From: Venatoribacter cucullus
GTDB lineage: Bacteria > Pseudomonadota > Gammaproteobacteria > Pseudomonadales > Oceanobacteraceae
Direction of reading: 5' to 3'
Length of the DNA stretch: 64,000 nt
NCBI RefSeq assembly: GCF_016132445.1
Contig: NZ_CP046056.1
Span: forward strand, 1,240,001-1,304,000
Below, in pieces: positions 17,022-26,134 of the stretch; position 1 is the stretch's first letter, and every line of letters starts with the position of its first letter. Position numbers and translations under genes: made by a program. The notes beneath the pieces are model-generated. The model did no database searches. It was given only the letters and a program-made list of their open reading frames with translations, and was not told where the DNA came from.

Positions 17022-18250
17022 CCGCCGAGCTGACCGAACAGCTCGCGGGTGGTGTGGAGGGCATTCAGGTAATGCCGCTCCATATCGGCTGGTTCAAGAC
17101 CCAGCCCTTGTAACAGCGGCCAGTCGATTTCTTCCCAGCGCCCCTTTTCCATGGCGACGGTGGTGGCCAGGATCAGGCCGTAATCGCCCTGATGCTGCAA
17201 TAATGCCTGGGTCAGCGATTCCGGCAGGTGCAGCTGTTGGCAGATTTCAGTAAGCGGGTGATCAAAAAACGCATCCAGCAGTGAAAACAGTCCAAGCGTA
17301 AAGGCGGTGTCTTCATCCAGCCCGGGCCAGGCAAAAACCATGGCTTTGCATAAATGTGCCCGTACCACCGCTTGTTCCCGCAGGACATCAGGCTTGTGCT
17401 GCAGTTTGCCCAAGGCGATCAGGTTTGACCAGGAACGCAGCCGGTCAAGGCCAACCAGCATAATGGCGTGGGGGATAGAGGAAACCACGCTGACAAAGCC
17501 CATGGCGGCTGAGTTCACCAGTTTCAGCAGCTTATAGCTGAGCTGCGGATCGGTCTGCAGTACGCTGGCAACATCGTTAATACGCGCATCGGGCATATTC
17601 AGCACTTTCAGAATTTGCAGTACCGCCAGCTGGCTGTCGGGCAGGCGTTTGCCGTACACATTGGCCGGGTGGCTGAAAAAATAGCCCTGAAACAGATCGC
17701 AGCCGGCAGCCAGACAAAACTCAAATTCTTCCTGGGTTTCTACTTTTTCTGCCAGCCATTTCAGACCATGAGCTTTATGTTCTTCAATCAGCTGCGGCAG
17801 CATGGCCAGATCGGGCAGGCGGCGGATATCAACTTTGATAATATCGACCAGAGGAAACAGCGCCACTGGCGCTGCATCACCCTGATAGTCGTCCAGGGCA
17901 ATGCGGTAGCCGAATTTGCGCAGGCTTTGCAGCGCCTGCAGATTCTCGGCATCCGGTTCAATGTATTCCAGCAGTTCGGCCACCAGACGATTGGACGGCA
18001 GCATCGGCGGGTTGTGCAGCCAGTGGCGGGTAAAATTAATAAAAGCTGGTAAGCCACCGGTGACCTGGTCAATGCCGATATCATTGAAGGCACTGATCAG
18101 AACTTCGCTGGTGGCATGGTCACCGAAAACATCCTGCCACTGGCGGGTGTCCTGGGGCACCGGGCGACACAGCAGTTCATAACCGACCACTTTCTGGCGG
18201 CGGTTAAGAATAGGCTGACGGGCAAGCAAGGGCAGTGACGTGTTATCCAT
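17018..18250 (-). CDS. EAL-HDOD signalling protein (YuxH type)
   Basis: A 410-residue protein. Residues ~5-195 form an EAL-like domain with motifs in the expected order: GYELLCR in place of EAL, FINFT, AELLEYIEP, ALDDYQGD, IIKVDIR, AEKVET and GYFFSHP. Residues ~200-400 are an HDOD domain (LQILKVLNMPDARINDVASVLQTDPQLSYKLLKLVNSA). HDOD proteins are HD-related regulators of signalling and cell cycle. EAL-HDOD proteins are generally regulatory, often not active c-di-GMP phosphodiesterases; ELL for EAL and DDYQ for DDFG support a degenerate or altered site here, but several acidic residues are kept. cheV starts divergently about 100 bases away, so a motility or chemotaxis link is possible. Confidence 0.88.
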   Translation of the reverse strand: MDNTSLPLLARQPILNRRQKVVGYELLCRPVPQDTRQWQDVFGDHATSEVLISAFNDIGIDQVTGGLPAFINFTRHWLHNPPMLPSNRLVAELLEYIEPDAENLQALQSLRKFGYRIALDDYQGDAAPVALFPLVDIIKVDIRRLPDLAMLPQLIEEHKAHGLKWLAEKVETQEEFEFCLAAGCDLFQGYFFSHPANVYGKRLPDSQLAVLQILKVLNMPDARINDVASVLQTDPQLSYKLLKLVNSAAMGFVSVVSSIPHAIMLVGLDRLRSWSNLIALGKLQHKPDVLREQAVVRAHLCKAMVFAWPGLDEDTAFTLGLFSLLDAFFDHPLTEICQQLHLPESLTQALLQHQGDYGLILATTVAMEKGRWEEIDWPLLQGLGLEPADMERHYLNALHTTRELFGQLGG

Positions 18251-18349
18251 ATCGTTTCCTTGATAGTTGTGTCCATTGTAGCGGTAAAAATGCAGCGCAT
18301 TCTGGTGAATTGTCTACACTTTACGAAATTAAAGTGATTGGAGTGTGGT

Positions 18350-19300
18350 ATGAGCGGTGTGCTGAGTAGTGTTGATGCCCGCACAAAGCTGGTCGGGCAG
18401 AACCGGCTTGAGTTATTGCTGTTCAATTTAGGCGGTACCCAGCAGTTCGCCATTAACGTATTCAAGGTCCAGGAGGTGATGCGCCTGCCTCGCCTGACCC
18501 GTATTCCTGATCGTCATCCGGTGGTGCGTGGGGTAACGCACTTGCGTGGGCAAACGGTACCGGTGGTGGATTTACGCCATGCTATCCAGATGGGTCCGCT
18601 GAAGGTGAATGAAAGTGAAGCCACTATTATCGTTACCGAGTACAACCGCACGGTGCAGGCCTTTCTGGTTGGTGGCGTTGACCGCATCGTTAATATGAAC
18701 TGGAATGAAATTCTGCCGCCACCCGGAGGCTCGGGCCGCCAGCATTACCTGACCGCCATCACCCGTATTGATGATCGCATTGTCGAGATTATTGACGTTG
18801 AAAAAGTGCTGGCTGAAATCGCACCGTATCAGCTTAATTTGTCGGAAGAAGCGTACGACAAAGAACTGATGGCCCGTATTAAGGGCAAGGATATTCTGAT
18901 TGTTGACGATTCCCATGTGGCCATTCACCAGATGCGGCAGGTGCTGGAGCCGATGGGGATGAACATCATCGAAGCGCATAACGGTCTTGAAGCCTATCAG
19001 TTGCTGATGCACTGGAAGGAAGAGGGGCGTGATATTACCGACCGTTTGCTGATGATTATTACTGACGCAGAAATGCCGGAAATGGACGGTTATATGCTGA
19101 CCACCGAAATCCGTCGTGATCCGGAATTGCAGTCATTAATGGTCATTCTGCATACTTCACTGTCGGGTAATTTTAATAAGGCGATGGTGGAAAAAGTCGG
19201 TTGTGATGGCTTTTTGTCGAAGTTTGCCCCGGAAGCGCTGGCCAAAGATGTGCAGCGTCTGTTGCGGCAAAAACTGAATATGCCGCCGCGCGAAGAATAA
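18350..19300 (+). CDS. cheV: CheV, chemotaxis coupling protein (CheW + receiver)
   Basis: A 316-residue protein: a CheW-like domain (~20-165; LLLFNLGGTQQFAINVFKVQEVM, THLRGQTVPVVDLR) and a receiver domain (~182-310; ILIVDDSH, phospho-acceptor Asp239 in IITDAEMPEMDGYML, Lys in DGFLSKF). CheV couples receptors to CheA, and phosphorylation of its receiver helps adaptation. I start at the ATG at 18350, which follows TTGGAG at good spacing; a TTG at 18338 would place the start over that ribosome site. No other che gene lies in the window, which is normal for cheV. A hairpin terminator follows, so it is monocistronic. Confidence 0.95.
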   Translation: MSGVLSSVDARTKLVGQNRLELLLFNLGGTQQFAINVFKVQEVMRLPRLTRIPDRHPVVRGVTHLRGQTVPVVDLRHAIQMGPLKVNESEATIIVTEYNRTVQAFLVGGVDRIVNMNWNEILPPPGGSGRQHYLTAITRIDDRIVEIIDVEKVLAEIAPYQLNLSEEAYDKELMARIKGKDILIVDDSHVAIHQMRQVLEPMGMNIIEAHNGLEAYQLLMHWKEEGRDITDRLLMIITDAEMPEMDGYMLTTEIRRDPELQSLMVILHTSLSGNFNKAMVEKVGCDGFLSKFAPEALAKDVQRLLRQKLNMPPREE

Positions 19301-19328
19301 CCTTATTGGTTTTTACCCCTCACTGAGT

Positions 19329-19351
19329 ACGGCCAGCATTTTGCTGGCCGT
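19329..19351 (+). terminator. Terminator after cheV
   Basis: A 10-bp perfect stem ACGGCCAGCA/TGCTGGCCGT with a three-T loop, followed by the T-rich TCTGTTT. Confidence 0.85.
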
Positions 19352-19398
19352 TCTGTTTGGCCGCAGTACAATACCGGCAGCTGATCCGAGGTGCGCCG

Positions 19399-20205
19399 AT
19401 GCTGCAGATTTCCCGCTTGTTTATGTATCCCATTAAGTCCTGTGCCGGTATGGAAGTATCCGAGCTGACGCTGGATGCCTGGGGCGCTGTGGGCGACCGG
19501 CGCTTTGTGCTGGCGGATGCGCAGGGGCAGTTTCTGACCCAGCGGCAATTACCTCAGATGCAGCGTATTCAGCCGCGCTGGCAGGGTGACGATTTGCAGG
19601 TTGTCTGTGCCGGCCATGCTGATTTGCTGGTACCCGCCGCGGCCGGAGCCGGGGAGTGTTTGGTGCAGGTGTGGAAAGATTCGGTTGCTGCTCAGGATTG
19701 TGGCGAGGCGGCGGCAGACTGGTTTAGCACTGTTTTGGGCGTTTCCTGCCGGTTGCTGCGGTTGCCGCAGCAGCGTTTTCCGGCCACGCAGCAACGCCGG
19801 GTAAATCCGAAATATACCGAACAGGATCACTGGCTGAGTTTTGCTGATGGTTTTCCGTTGCTGTTGGTGAATCAGTCCAGCCTGGATGCATTAGGGCAGA
19901 CATTAGGGCGGCCACTGGATGTTATCCGCTTCCGGCCGAATGTGGTGCTGAGCGGTGCACAGGCCTGGCAGGAATTGCGCTGGAGCGAGTTACACAATGA
20001 TGACGGCGGCACGCTGATGTGCTGCAAACCCTGCGAGCGTTGCGTAATTCCCACCCGTCATCCGCAGACACTGGCACGAGAGGCGGATGTGCTGGAAGCA
20101 CTCAAAGCACAGTGTCGTATCGATGGGAAAATTATTTTCGGCCAGAACGCGCTCTTCCATGAGCTGACGGTGCTGCGCAGAGGCGATACGTTCCGCGCTG
20201 GCTGA
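19399..20205 (+). CDS. MOSC-domain protein (YcbX/mARC-like)
   Basis: A 268-residue protein with an N-terminal MOSC beta-barrel (ISRLFMYPIKSCAGMEVSELTLDAWGAVGDRRFVLAD, ~3-40) and a MOSC domain with the conserved end FRPNVVLSG and CKPCERCVIPT, whose Cys is the expected molybdenum ligand. By family it should bind molybdenum cofactor and reduce N-hydroxylated compounds (such as 6-hydroxylaminopurine in E. coli YcbX), with electrons from a partner or a fused ferredoxin domain. The E. coli protein has a C-terminal 2Fe-2S domain; this one (268 against ~369 residues) lacks it, so an external ferredoxin-like partner is implied. The ATG at 19399 follows a GAGGTG-like site. Confidence 0.85.
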   Translation: MLQISRLFMYPIKSCAGMEVSELTLDAWGAVGDRRFVLADAQGQFLTQRQLPQMQRIQPRWQGDDLQVVCAGHADLLVPAAAGAGECLVQVWKDSVAAQDCGEAAADWFSTVLGVSCRLLRLPQQRFPATQQRRVNPKYTEQDHWLSFADGFPLLLVNQSSLDALGQTLGRPLDVIRFRPNVVLSGAQAWQELRWSELHNDDGGTLMCCKPCERCVIPTRHPQTLAREADVLEALKAQCRIDGKIIFGQNALFHELTVLRRGDTFRAG

Positions 20206-20210
20206 AATTC

Positions 20211-21080
20211 TCAGCGGCTGCTCTTTGGCAGCCGCAGCAGCAGGGCTGAAGTATCCAGTTTTCCTGCCCCTTGCTGCTGCAATTCGCCATAAAACTGATC
20301 CACCAGTGCCGTTACCGGCAAACTGCTGCCATTGTGAAGGGCCTCCTGCAGGCAGATCTGCAGGTCTTTACGCATCCAGTCCACCGCAAAACCGTGGTCA
20401 AACTCGCCGTTCAGCATGGTTTGATGGCGGTTCTGTAATTGCCAGCTGCTGGCTGCGCCCTGACCGATCACCTTCATTACCTGCTCAGCGTCCAGACCGG
20501 CGTTACGGGCAAACTGCAGGCCTTCGGCCAGCGCCTGAATCAGGCCGGCCACGCAGATCTGATTCACCATTTTTGCTTTCTGACCACAGCCCGGGTTACC
20601 CAAGCGTTCAATCAGGCGGGTGTAGGGCGCGGTGATACGCACAATGTCGTCATAATCGGCGGCTGCGCAACCGGCCATCAGGCTCAGCTGGCCGTTGATG
20701 GCACCTTGCTGACCACCGGAAACCGGTACATCAGCAAAGCGTAAGCCCTGTTCGGCACAACGGGCGGCCAGTTCTTCCGCCAGCCGGGCCGAGGTGGTGG
20801 TGTGATCGATAAGCAGCGTCCCTGGTTGCAGCTGAGCCAGCAGCTGGTCATTTAACAGCTCGCGGACATCGGCATCACGGCCGACGCACAGAATAACGGC
20901 ATCGGCATTGTGTGTTGTGGTTGCCGGTGTTGTGCAGGCGGTACCGGGAAATTCCTCCGCCCAGCGTTGCGCTTTGTTGTGAGTACGGTTGAAAACCCGC
21001 AGCTGGTGGCCGCTGTTGGCCAGATGCCCGGCCATGGGGTAACCCATATTACCGAGGCCTAAAAATGCGATGGTTGCCAT
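20211..21080 (-). CDS. 3-hydroxyisobutyrate dehydrogenase family (beta-hydroxyacid) dehydrogenase
   Basis: A 289-residue NAD(P)-dependent dehydrogenase. The N-terminal Rossmann motif IAFLGLGNMGYPMAGHLANSGH (GLGxMGxxM) is followed by the substrate motif DVPVSGGQQGA (~118-128), and by the catalytic Lys in GNPGCGQKAKMVNQI (~170). The family acts on 3-hydroxyisobutyrate, tartronate semialdehyde, glyoxylate/succinic semialdehyde or related acids, and specificity cannot be assigned here. ATG at 21080 is preceded by GAGGAAG at ideal spacing; an upstream in-frame extension is not conserved and covers the gltA terminator. It lies downstream of gltA in the same direction, separated by that terminator, so it may receive some read-through. 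Confidence 0.87.
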   Translation of the reverse strand: MATIAFLGLGNMGYPMAGHLANSGHQLRVFNRTHNKAQRWAEEFPGTACTTPATTTHNADAVILCVGRDADVRELLNDQLLAQLQPGTLLIDHTTTSARLAEELAARCAEQGLRFADVPVSGGQQGAINGQLSLMAGCAAADYDDIVRITAPYTRLIERLGNPGCGQKAKMVNQICVAGLIQALAEGLQFARNAGLDAEQVMKVIGQGAASSWQLQNRHQTMLNGEFDHGFAVDWMRKDLQICLQEALHNGSSLPVTALVDQFYGELQQQGAGKLDTSALLLRLPKSSR

Positions 21081-21115
21081 GCTACTTCCTCTGTCGGGTA
21101 ATGAATCAGCGCCCA

Positions 21116-21142
21116 TAAAAAAGCCGCTCATGTGAGCGGCTT
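21116..21142 (-). terminator. Terminator after gltA
   Basis: Perfect hairpin AAGCCGCTCA-TG-TGAGCGGCTT; on the minus strand it is followed by a run of T (AAAAAA at 21117-21122 on the plus strand). Confidence 0.9.
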
Positions 21143-21158
21143 TGGTCAGCAAATTGAA

Positions 21159-22439
21159 TTATTTGCTGGGGTAGTCACGCTTGGCGTGACCAGTGTACAG
21201 CTGACGCGGACGACCAATACGGTAGTCAGAGCTGATCATTTCGTTCCAGTGGGCAATCCAGCCCGGGGTACGGCCAGTGGCGAAGATGACGGTGAACATT
21301 TCAGTCGGAATGCCAATGGCTTTCAGGATGATGCCGGAGTAGAAGTCGACGTTCGGGTACAGACCGCGCTTCACGAAGTACTCGTCTTCGGTGGCGATTT
21401 TCTCCAGTTTCATGGCGATCTTCAGCAGCGGGTCATCCTGCATGCCCAGTTCAGACAGAACTTCATCGCAGGTTTGCTTCATCACTTTGGCGCGCGGGTC
21501 AAAGTTCTTATACACACGGTGGCCGAAGCCCATCAGACGGAACGGATCGTCTTTGTCTTTGGCTTTGGCAATAAAGGTATCGATGTTGGATTCGTCACCG
21601 ATTTCGCTCAGCATGTTCAGAACCGCTTCGTTAGCACCACCGTGAGCAGGGCCCCACAGGGCTGCAATACCAGAAGCGATACAGGCGAACGGGTTGGCAC
21701 CGGTAGAGCCGGCCAGACGCACAGTAGAAGTAGAAGCGTTCTGTTCGTGGTCAGCGTGCAGCAGGAAAATACGATCCATAGCACGGGCGATGACCGGGCT
21801 GATTTTCTTCTCTTCACAGGGGGTGTTGAACATCATGTGCAGGAAGTTTTCAGCGTAAGACAGCTCATTACGCGGGTATACGAACGGCTGACCGATGGAA
21901 TATTTGTAAACCATGGCCGCCAATGTTGGCATTTTGGCGATCAGACGGTGAGCAGAAACCAGACGGTGATGGTCGTCATGGATATCCAGCGAGTCATGAT
22001 AAAAAGCCGACAGGGCGCCGACAACGCCACACATAACGGCCATCGGGTGTGCATCACGACGGAAGCCATTAAAGAAGTGGCTTAACTGCTCATGCACCAT
22101 GGTGTGGTTTTTGATGGTGTTAACGAAAGTTTCTTTTTCCTGAGCGTTCGGCAGCTCTCCGTGCAGCAGCAGGTAGCAGGTTTCGAGGTAATCAGATTTC
22201 TCGGCCAGTTGCTCAATCGGGTAGCCGCGGTGCAGCAGAACACCGGCAGCACCATCAATATAGGTGATCTTGGATTCGGTGGCGGCAGTGGACATAAAGC
22301 CGGGATCGTAGGTGAACAGACCCTTGCCAGAGAGGCTGCGAACGTCGACAACATCGGGCCCTATTGTGCCTTCATAGACCGGCAGTTCTAAGGTTTCTTC
22401 AATGCCATCAACTTTCAGTGTTGCTTTTTTGTCAGCCAT
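21159..22439 (-). CDS. gltA: GltA, citrate synthase (type II)
   Basis: A 426-residue citrate synthase condensing acetyl-CoA and oxaloacetate. Catalytic regions are complete: [28 protein letters not shown] with the catalytic His, and [17 protein letters not shown]. The length (~427) and N-terminal beta segment fit the hexameric, NADH-regulated gammaproteobacterial type. It is divergent from sdhCDAB across a 350-base control region, as in pseudomonads, and has its own sigma-70-like promoter and terminator. A Shine-Dalgarno AGGAGGC lies just upstream of the ATG. Confidence 0.97.
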   Translation of the reverse strand: MADKKATLKVDGIEETLELPVYEGTIGPDVVDVRSLSGKGLFTYDPGFMSTAATESKITYIDGAAGVLLHRGYPIEQLAEKSDYLETCYLLLHGELPNAQEKETFVNTIKNHTMVHEQLSHFFNGFRRDAHPMAVMCGVVGALSAFYHDSLDIHDDHHRLVSAHRLIAKMPTLAAMVYKYSIGQPFVYPRNELSYAENFLHMMFNTPCEEKKISPVIARAMDRIFLLHADHEQNASTSTVRLAGSTGANPFACIASGIAALWGPAHGGANEAVLNMLSEIGDESNIDTFIAKAKDKDDPFRLMGFGHRVYKNFDPRAKVMKQTCDEVLSELGMQDDPLLKIAMKLEKIATEDEYFVKRGLYPNVDFYSGIILKAIGIPTEMFTVIFATGRTPGWIAHWNEMISSDYRIGRPRQLYTGHAKRDYPSK

Positions 22440-22505
22440 GGATAGGCCTCCTGCTGTTCGGAATTAAGCCTTAAAAAAAGGCGTGATCTCAAAAGAAAGG
22501 GCACA

Positions 22506-22533
22506 ACTATAGGTTCAGATGTTCGTTTGTCAA
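22506..22533 (-). promoter_or_regulatory. gltA promoter (sigma-70 type)
   Basis: Reading the minus strand, TTGACA (22533-22528), a 16-base spacer and TATAGT (22511-22506) match the consensus closely. The leader to the gltA ATG is about 60 bases. Confidence 0.8.
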
Positions 22534-22645
22534 TTACCCAGCAGTAGGGCAGAACAAGTTGCGCGGATGCATTATAGTCGCAGCCCGACGAAGCACTGCA
22601 TGGTTTTTTTACTGACCGGTATCTCTTTAAGTACGGAATCCGCGT

Positions 22646-22674
22646 TTGTAAAAGCCGGGTGTGGTGACTATAAT
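22646..22674 (+). promoter_or_regulatory. sdhC promoter (sigma-70 type)
   Basis: TTGTAA (22646-22651), 17-base spacer, TATAAT (22669-22674). Transcription should begin near 22681, giving a ~110-base leader. Together with the gltA promoter and the two boxes below, this explains most of the 350-base gltA-sdhC gap; 22534-22645 holds nothing else I recognise. Confidence 0.85.
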
Positions 22675-22690
22675 TTGTCGCAACCTGAAA

Positions 22691-22711
22691 CTTGTGCAAG
22701 ACTTGTACAAG
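22691..22711 (+). promoter_or_regulatory. Two palindromic boxes just downstream of the sdhC start site
   Basis: CTTGTGCAAG (22691-22700) and CTTGTACAAG (22702-22711) differ at one base and have starts 11 bases apart, one helical turn. Each is a palindrome or near-palindrome. Their place at roughly +10 to +30 suits a roadblock repressor. Regulator unknown. Confidence 0.5.
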
Positions 22712-22789
22712 CGTAGGGTGTCTTCCTGAGCCTGCGCTTAACCCCTGCCTCAGACAGGGTGGCTAAGCCCATAAGAGAGTGTAAGAGCC

Positions 22790-23164
22790 GTGAATAGCAA
22801 AAGACCTACCAATTTAGATCTGACTACCATTCAGCTCCCACTTCCCGCCAAGGCATCCATCATTCACCGTATTTCCGGTCTGATTCTGTTTTTCGCTGTG
22901 GCTTTTATGCTGTGCGCGTTGGCGGCATCGCTGGAGTCTGAACAGTCTTTTGCTGATCTGAAAGCGGGGTTTGATAACGGCCTGGTTAAGTTCATCACCT
23001 GGGGCATTTTATCTGCACTGGGTTACCACTTTGTGGCAGGTATCAAACACCTGTTGATGGACATGGGAATTGGTGAAAGCAAAGAAGGCGGTCGTACCGG
23101 TGCCATTATTACCTTAATTGGTGGCGCGATCGTAATCGTTCTGGCAGGAGTTTGGGTATGGTAA
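22790..23164 (+). CDS. sdhC: SdhC, succinate dehydrogenase cytochrome b556 subunit
   Basis: A 124-residue membrane anchor with three helices (~30-50, 65-85, 103-123). It carries the family motif SIIHRISGLILF and the heme-ligand region YHFVAGIKHLLMDMG. With SdhD it binds heme b and quinone and anchors SdhAB to the inner membrane. The start is GTG (MNSKRPTNLDL) preceded by GTAAGAG; no better ATG exists upstream. It overlaps sdhD by seven bases (ATGGTAA), a sign of translational coupling. First gene of the sdhCDAB operon under a consensus promoter. Confidence 0.95.
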   Translation: MNSKRPTNLDLTTIQLPLPAKASIIHRISGLILFFAVAFMLCALAASLESEQSFADLKAGFDNGLVKFITWGILSALGYHFVAGIKHLLMDMGIGESKEGGRTGAIITLIGGAIVIVLAGVWVW

Positions 23165-23505
23165 ACAGTGTCACCAACTATGGCCGGAATGGCGTGCATG
23201 ACTGGATTATTCAGCGTGCGAGCGCTGTGATTCTGGCTCTTTACACCCTGTTTCTGCTGGGCTTCGTCATCGCGACGCCGGATATGCAGTACGGACAATG
23301 GCAGGGTTTGTTCGCCCAGACCTGGATGAAAGTGTTCAGTCTGGCTGCCCTGGTCGCCATCTGTGCCCATGCCTGGGTCGGTATGTGGACAATTTCAACT
23401 GATTACCTCAAAGCAGCGGCTGTCCGTTTCGCTTTCCAGATGATGTGTGCAGGTTTCCTGTTCGTTTATCTGGTATGGGGTATCGCCATTCTGTGGAGTG
23501 TGTAA
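23158..23505 (+). CDS. sdhD: SdhD, succinate dehydrogenase membrane anchor subunit
   Basis: A 115-residue, three-helix anchor (NYGRNGVHDWIIQRASAVILALYTLFL at the start, with the quinone-site Arg and Trp region). ATG at 23158 lies inside the end of sdhC; a TTG two codons earlier is less likely. Three bases separate it from sdhA. Confidence 0.95.
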   Translation: MVNSVTNYGRNGVHDWIIQRASAVILALYTLFLLGFVIATPDMQYGQWQGLFAQTWMKVFSLAALVAICAHAWVGMWTISTDYLKAAAVRFAFQMMCAGFLFVYLVWGIAILWSV

Positions 23506-23508
23506 GTC

Positions 23509-25281
23509 ATGGCAAAAATCAGAACCATGTCCTATGACGCCATCGTAATCGGTGGTGGTGGTGCTGGCATGCGTGCCGCGCTGCAGCTGACTGAAGCCGG
23601 CATCAAGACTGCGTGTATTACCAAAGTATTCCCGACCCGTTCGCATACGGTATCGGCGCAGGGTGGTATTACTTGTGCGATTGCTTCTGCCGACCCGAAC
23701 GATGATTGGCGCTGGCACATGTACGATACCGTTAAAGGTTCCGACTATATCGGTGACCAGGACGCTATCGAATACATGTGTTCCGTAGGCCCGCAGGCGG
23801 TATTCGAGCTGGAGCATATGGGTCTGCCATTCTCCCGTACCGAAGAAGGCCGTATTTATCAGCGTCCTTTCGGTGGTCAGTCCAAGGGTCCGGATAACCC
23901 GACTCAGGCTGCCCGTACCTGTGCCGCCGCTGACCGTACCGGTCACGCGCTGCTGCACGCCCTGTATCAGGGTAACCTGAAAGGCGGTACCACCTTCCTG
24001 AACGAATGGTATGCCGTTGATCTGGTGAAAAACGCGAAAGGTCAGGTGGCGGGTGTTATCGCTATCTGTATCGAAAACGGTGAAACCGTTTACATCAAAG
24101 CCAAAGCCACTGTACTGGCGACCGGCGGTGCCGGCCGTATTTACCAGTCCACCACCAACGCCCTGATCAATACCGGTGACGGTGTTGGTATGGCTGTACG
24201 TGCTGGTGTGCCGCTGCAGGATATGGAAATGTGGCAGTTCCACCCGACCGGTATTGCCGGTGCCGGCGTTCTGGTAACAGAAGGCTGTCGTGGTGAAGGT
24301 GGTTACCTGATCAACTCGGAAGGTGAGCGCTTTATGGAGCGTTACGCTCCGAACGCCAAAGACCTGGCCGGCCGTGACGTTGTGGCCCGTTCCATGGTGC
24401 TGGAAATTCTGGAAGGCCGCGGCTGTGGTCCGAACAAAGATCATGTACTGCTGAAGCTGGATCACCTGGGTGAAGAAACCCTGAACCTGCGTCTGCCGGG
24501 TATCTGTGAGCTGTCCAAAACCTTCGCTGCTGTTGACCCGGTGAAAGAACCGGTACCGGTGGTTCCGACCTGTCACTATATGATGGGCGGTATTCCGACC
24601 AATATCGGTGGTCAGGCACTGGCGCAGGACGAAAACGGCAACGACGTAGTGGTTGAAGGCCTGTACGCCGCTGGCGAAATCGCTTGTGTATCTGTACACG
24701 GCGCTAACCGTCTGGGTGGCAACTCACTGCTGGATCTGGTGGTGTTTGGTCGCTCTGTGGGTCTGCAGGTTGAGAAAAACTTCCGCGAAGGTTTCGACTT
24801 TGTTGATCCGACCGATGCTGATATCGAACGTGCGATGGCCCGTCTGGATCGTCTGAATAACTCTACCTCTGGTGAGTCTGTAGCCGCCGTACGTGCGGAT
24901 CTGCAGAAAACCATGCAGCTGTACTTCGGTGTATTCCGTGACGGCGAAGCCATGGCCAAAGGTCTGCAGTTGCTGAATGAAATCGGCGAGCGCATCAAAA
25001 ATACCGTGCTGGAAGACAAGAGCGGCCCGTTCAACACCGCCCGTATTGAAGCACTGGAGCTGGATAACCTGTTTGAAACCGCTTATGCCACGGCTGTTGC
25101 GGCTATCGAGCGTAAAGAATCCCGCGGTGCGCATGCGCGTAACGACTTTACCGAACGTGATGACGAGAACTGGCTGTGCCACTCTCTGTACATTCCGCAA
25201 ACCAAGACAATCGGCAAACGTGCAGTGAACTTCGCTCCGAAGACAGTTCCTGCCTTTGAACCGAAAGTCCGTACCTATTAA
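23509..25281 (+). CDS. sdhA: SdhA, succinate dehydrogenase flavoprotein subunit
   Basis: A 590-residue flavoprotein oxidising succinate to fumarate. FAD fold [19 protein letters not shown]; covalent-FAD His46 in [10 protein letters not shown]; substrate motifs [27 protein letters not shown] and [19 protein letters not shown]; catalytic-Arg region [18 protein letters not shown]. Length is as expected (~588). Codon use is very regular, as for a highly expressed gene. Confidence 0.98.
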   Translation: MAKIRTMSYDAIVIGGGGAGMRAALQLTEAGIKTACITKVFPTRSHTVSAQGGITCAIASADPNDDWRWHMYDTVKGSDYIGDQDAIEYMCSVGPQAVFELEHMGLPFSRTEEGRIYQRPFGGQSKGPDNPTQAARTCAAADRTGHALLHALYQGNLKGGTTFLNEWYAVDLVKNAKGQVAGVIAICIENGETVYIKAKATVLATGGAGRIYQSTTNALINTGDGVGMAVRAGVPLQDMEMWQFHPTGIAGAGVLVTEGCRGEGGYLINSEGERFMERYAPNAKDLAGRDVVARSMVLEILEGRGCGPNKDHVLLKLDHLGEETLNLRLPGICELSKTFAAVDPVKEPVPVVPTCHYMMGGIPTNIGGQALAQDENGNDVVVEGLYAAGEIACVSVHGANRLGGNSLLDLVVFGRSVGLQVEKNFREGFDFVDPTDADIERAMARLDRLNNSTSGESVAAVRADLQKTMQLYFGVFRDGEAMAKGLQLLNEIGERIKNTVLEDKSGPFNTARIEALELDNLFETAYATAVAAIERKESRGAHARNDFTERDDENWLCHSLYIPQTKTIGKRAVNFAPKTVPAFEPKVRTY

Positions 25282-25296
25282 TCCGGGAGTATCAGT

Positions 25297-26007
25297 ATGT
25301 TAGTGAGTATCTATCGCTACAATCCGGAGAAGGACGCCGCTCCGTATATGCAGGACTACGAAATCACCATTCCGGGCGACCGCGATGTGATGATTCTGGA
25401 CGTTCTGGCATTGGTGAAAGAACAGGATTCAACCCTGGCTTACCGTCGTTCCTGTCGTGAGGGTGTGTGTGGCTCTGACGGTATGAACATTAACGGTAAG
25501 AACGGTCTGGCCTGTATTACGCCGATTTCCGAAGCCACCAAAGGCAAGATGGACAAGCTGGTGCTGCGTCCGCTGCCGGGTCTGCCGGTTATCCGTGACC
25601 TGGTCATCGATATGACCCTGTTCTATAAGCAGTACGAAAAGATCAAACCGTTCCTGATGAATGACACTCCGGCTCCGGCCATTGAGCGTCTGCAGTCTCC
25701 GGAAGAGCGTGAGAAGCTGGATGGCCTGTACGAGTGTATTCTCTGTGCCTGCTGTTCAACGGCCTGTCCGTCGTTCTGGTGGAACCCCGACAAGTTCGTG
25801 GGCCCGTCTGGTCTGTTGCAGGCTTACCGCTTCCTGGCGGACAGCCGTGACACCCACACTGAAGAACGATTGGCCGCTTTGAGCGATCCGTTCAGTGTGT
25901 TCCGTTGCCGTGGCATCATGAACTGCGTTAACGTCTGCCCGAAAGGATTGAACCCGACCCGTGCGATCGGTCATATCCGTAATATGCTGCTGTCTCAACA
26001 GGTGTAA
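25297..26007 (+). CDS. sdhB: SdhB, succinate dehydrogenase iron-sulfur subunit
   Basis: A 236-residue protein with the three Fe-S centres in order: 2Fe-2S ligands in SCREGVCGSDGMNINGKNG, 4Fe-4S in CILCACCSTACPSFWWNPD, and the 3Fe-4S/4Fe-4S set in CRGIMNCVNVCPKGLNPTRAIG. It carries electrons from SdhA to quinone in SdhCD. Last gene before the sucA leader, ended by a strong hairpin at 26087-26115. Confidence 0.98.
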   Translation: MLVSIYRYNPEKDAAPYMQDYEITIPGDRDVMILDVLALVKEQDSTLAYRRSCREGVCGSDGMNINGKNGLACITPISEATKGKMDKLVLRPLPGLPVIRDLVIDMTLFYKQYEKIKPFLMNDTPAPAIERLQSPEEREKLDGLYECILCACCSTACPSFWWNPDKFVGPSGLLQAYRFLADSRDTHTEERLAALSDPFSVFRCRGIMNCVNVCPKGLNPTRAIGHIRNMLLSQQV

Positions 26008-26040
26008 TCGCTGAATACACTGTTTTAATGGTGGTATTAG

Positions 26041-26074
26041 ACGTAAGTGGGCTGGACACACAGCCCTCTTACGT
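26041..26074 (+). promoter_or_regulatory. Hairpin in the sdhB-sucA gap
   Basis: ACGTAAG and CTTACGT arms with an inner GGGCT/AGCCC helix form a stable stem without a T-run. It may stabilise the sdhCDAB transcript end. Confidence 0.5.
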
Positions 26075-26086
26075 TAACAATTTCTC

Positions 26087-26115
26087 AAAAATAACGCTCA
26101 CAAAGCGTTATTTTT
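26087..26115 (+). terminator. Terminator or attenuator after sdhB
   Basis: Twelve perfect pairs (AAAAATAACGCT/AGCGTTATTTTT) around a five-base loop, with the T-run forming the 3' arm end. It should stop most sdh transcription, so sucA expression may depend on read-through or on its own promoter. Confidence 0.8.
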
Positions 26116-26134
26116 AACTAAGCTTAAATTAGTT

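Noticed and set aside
21132-22085. 317-codon plus-strand open frame opposite gltA
   Set aside because: Shadow of gltA codon use; it begins within the gltA terminator and shows no domain.
23395-24699. 434-codon minus-strand open frame across sdhD-sdhA
   Set aside because: It is antisense to highly conserved sdhA, rich in Thr/Gly/Val in the way of a codon shadow, with no ribosome site or family motif.
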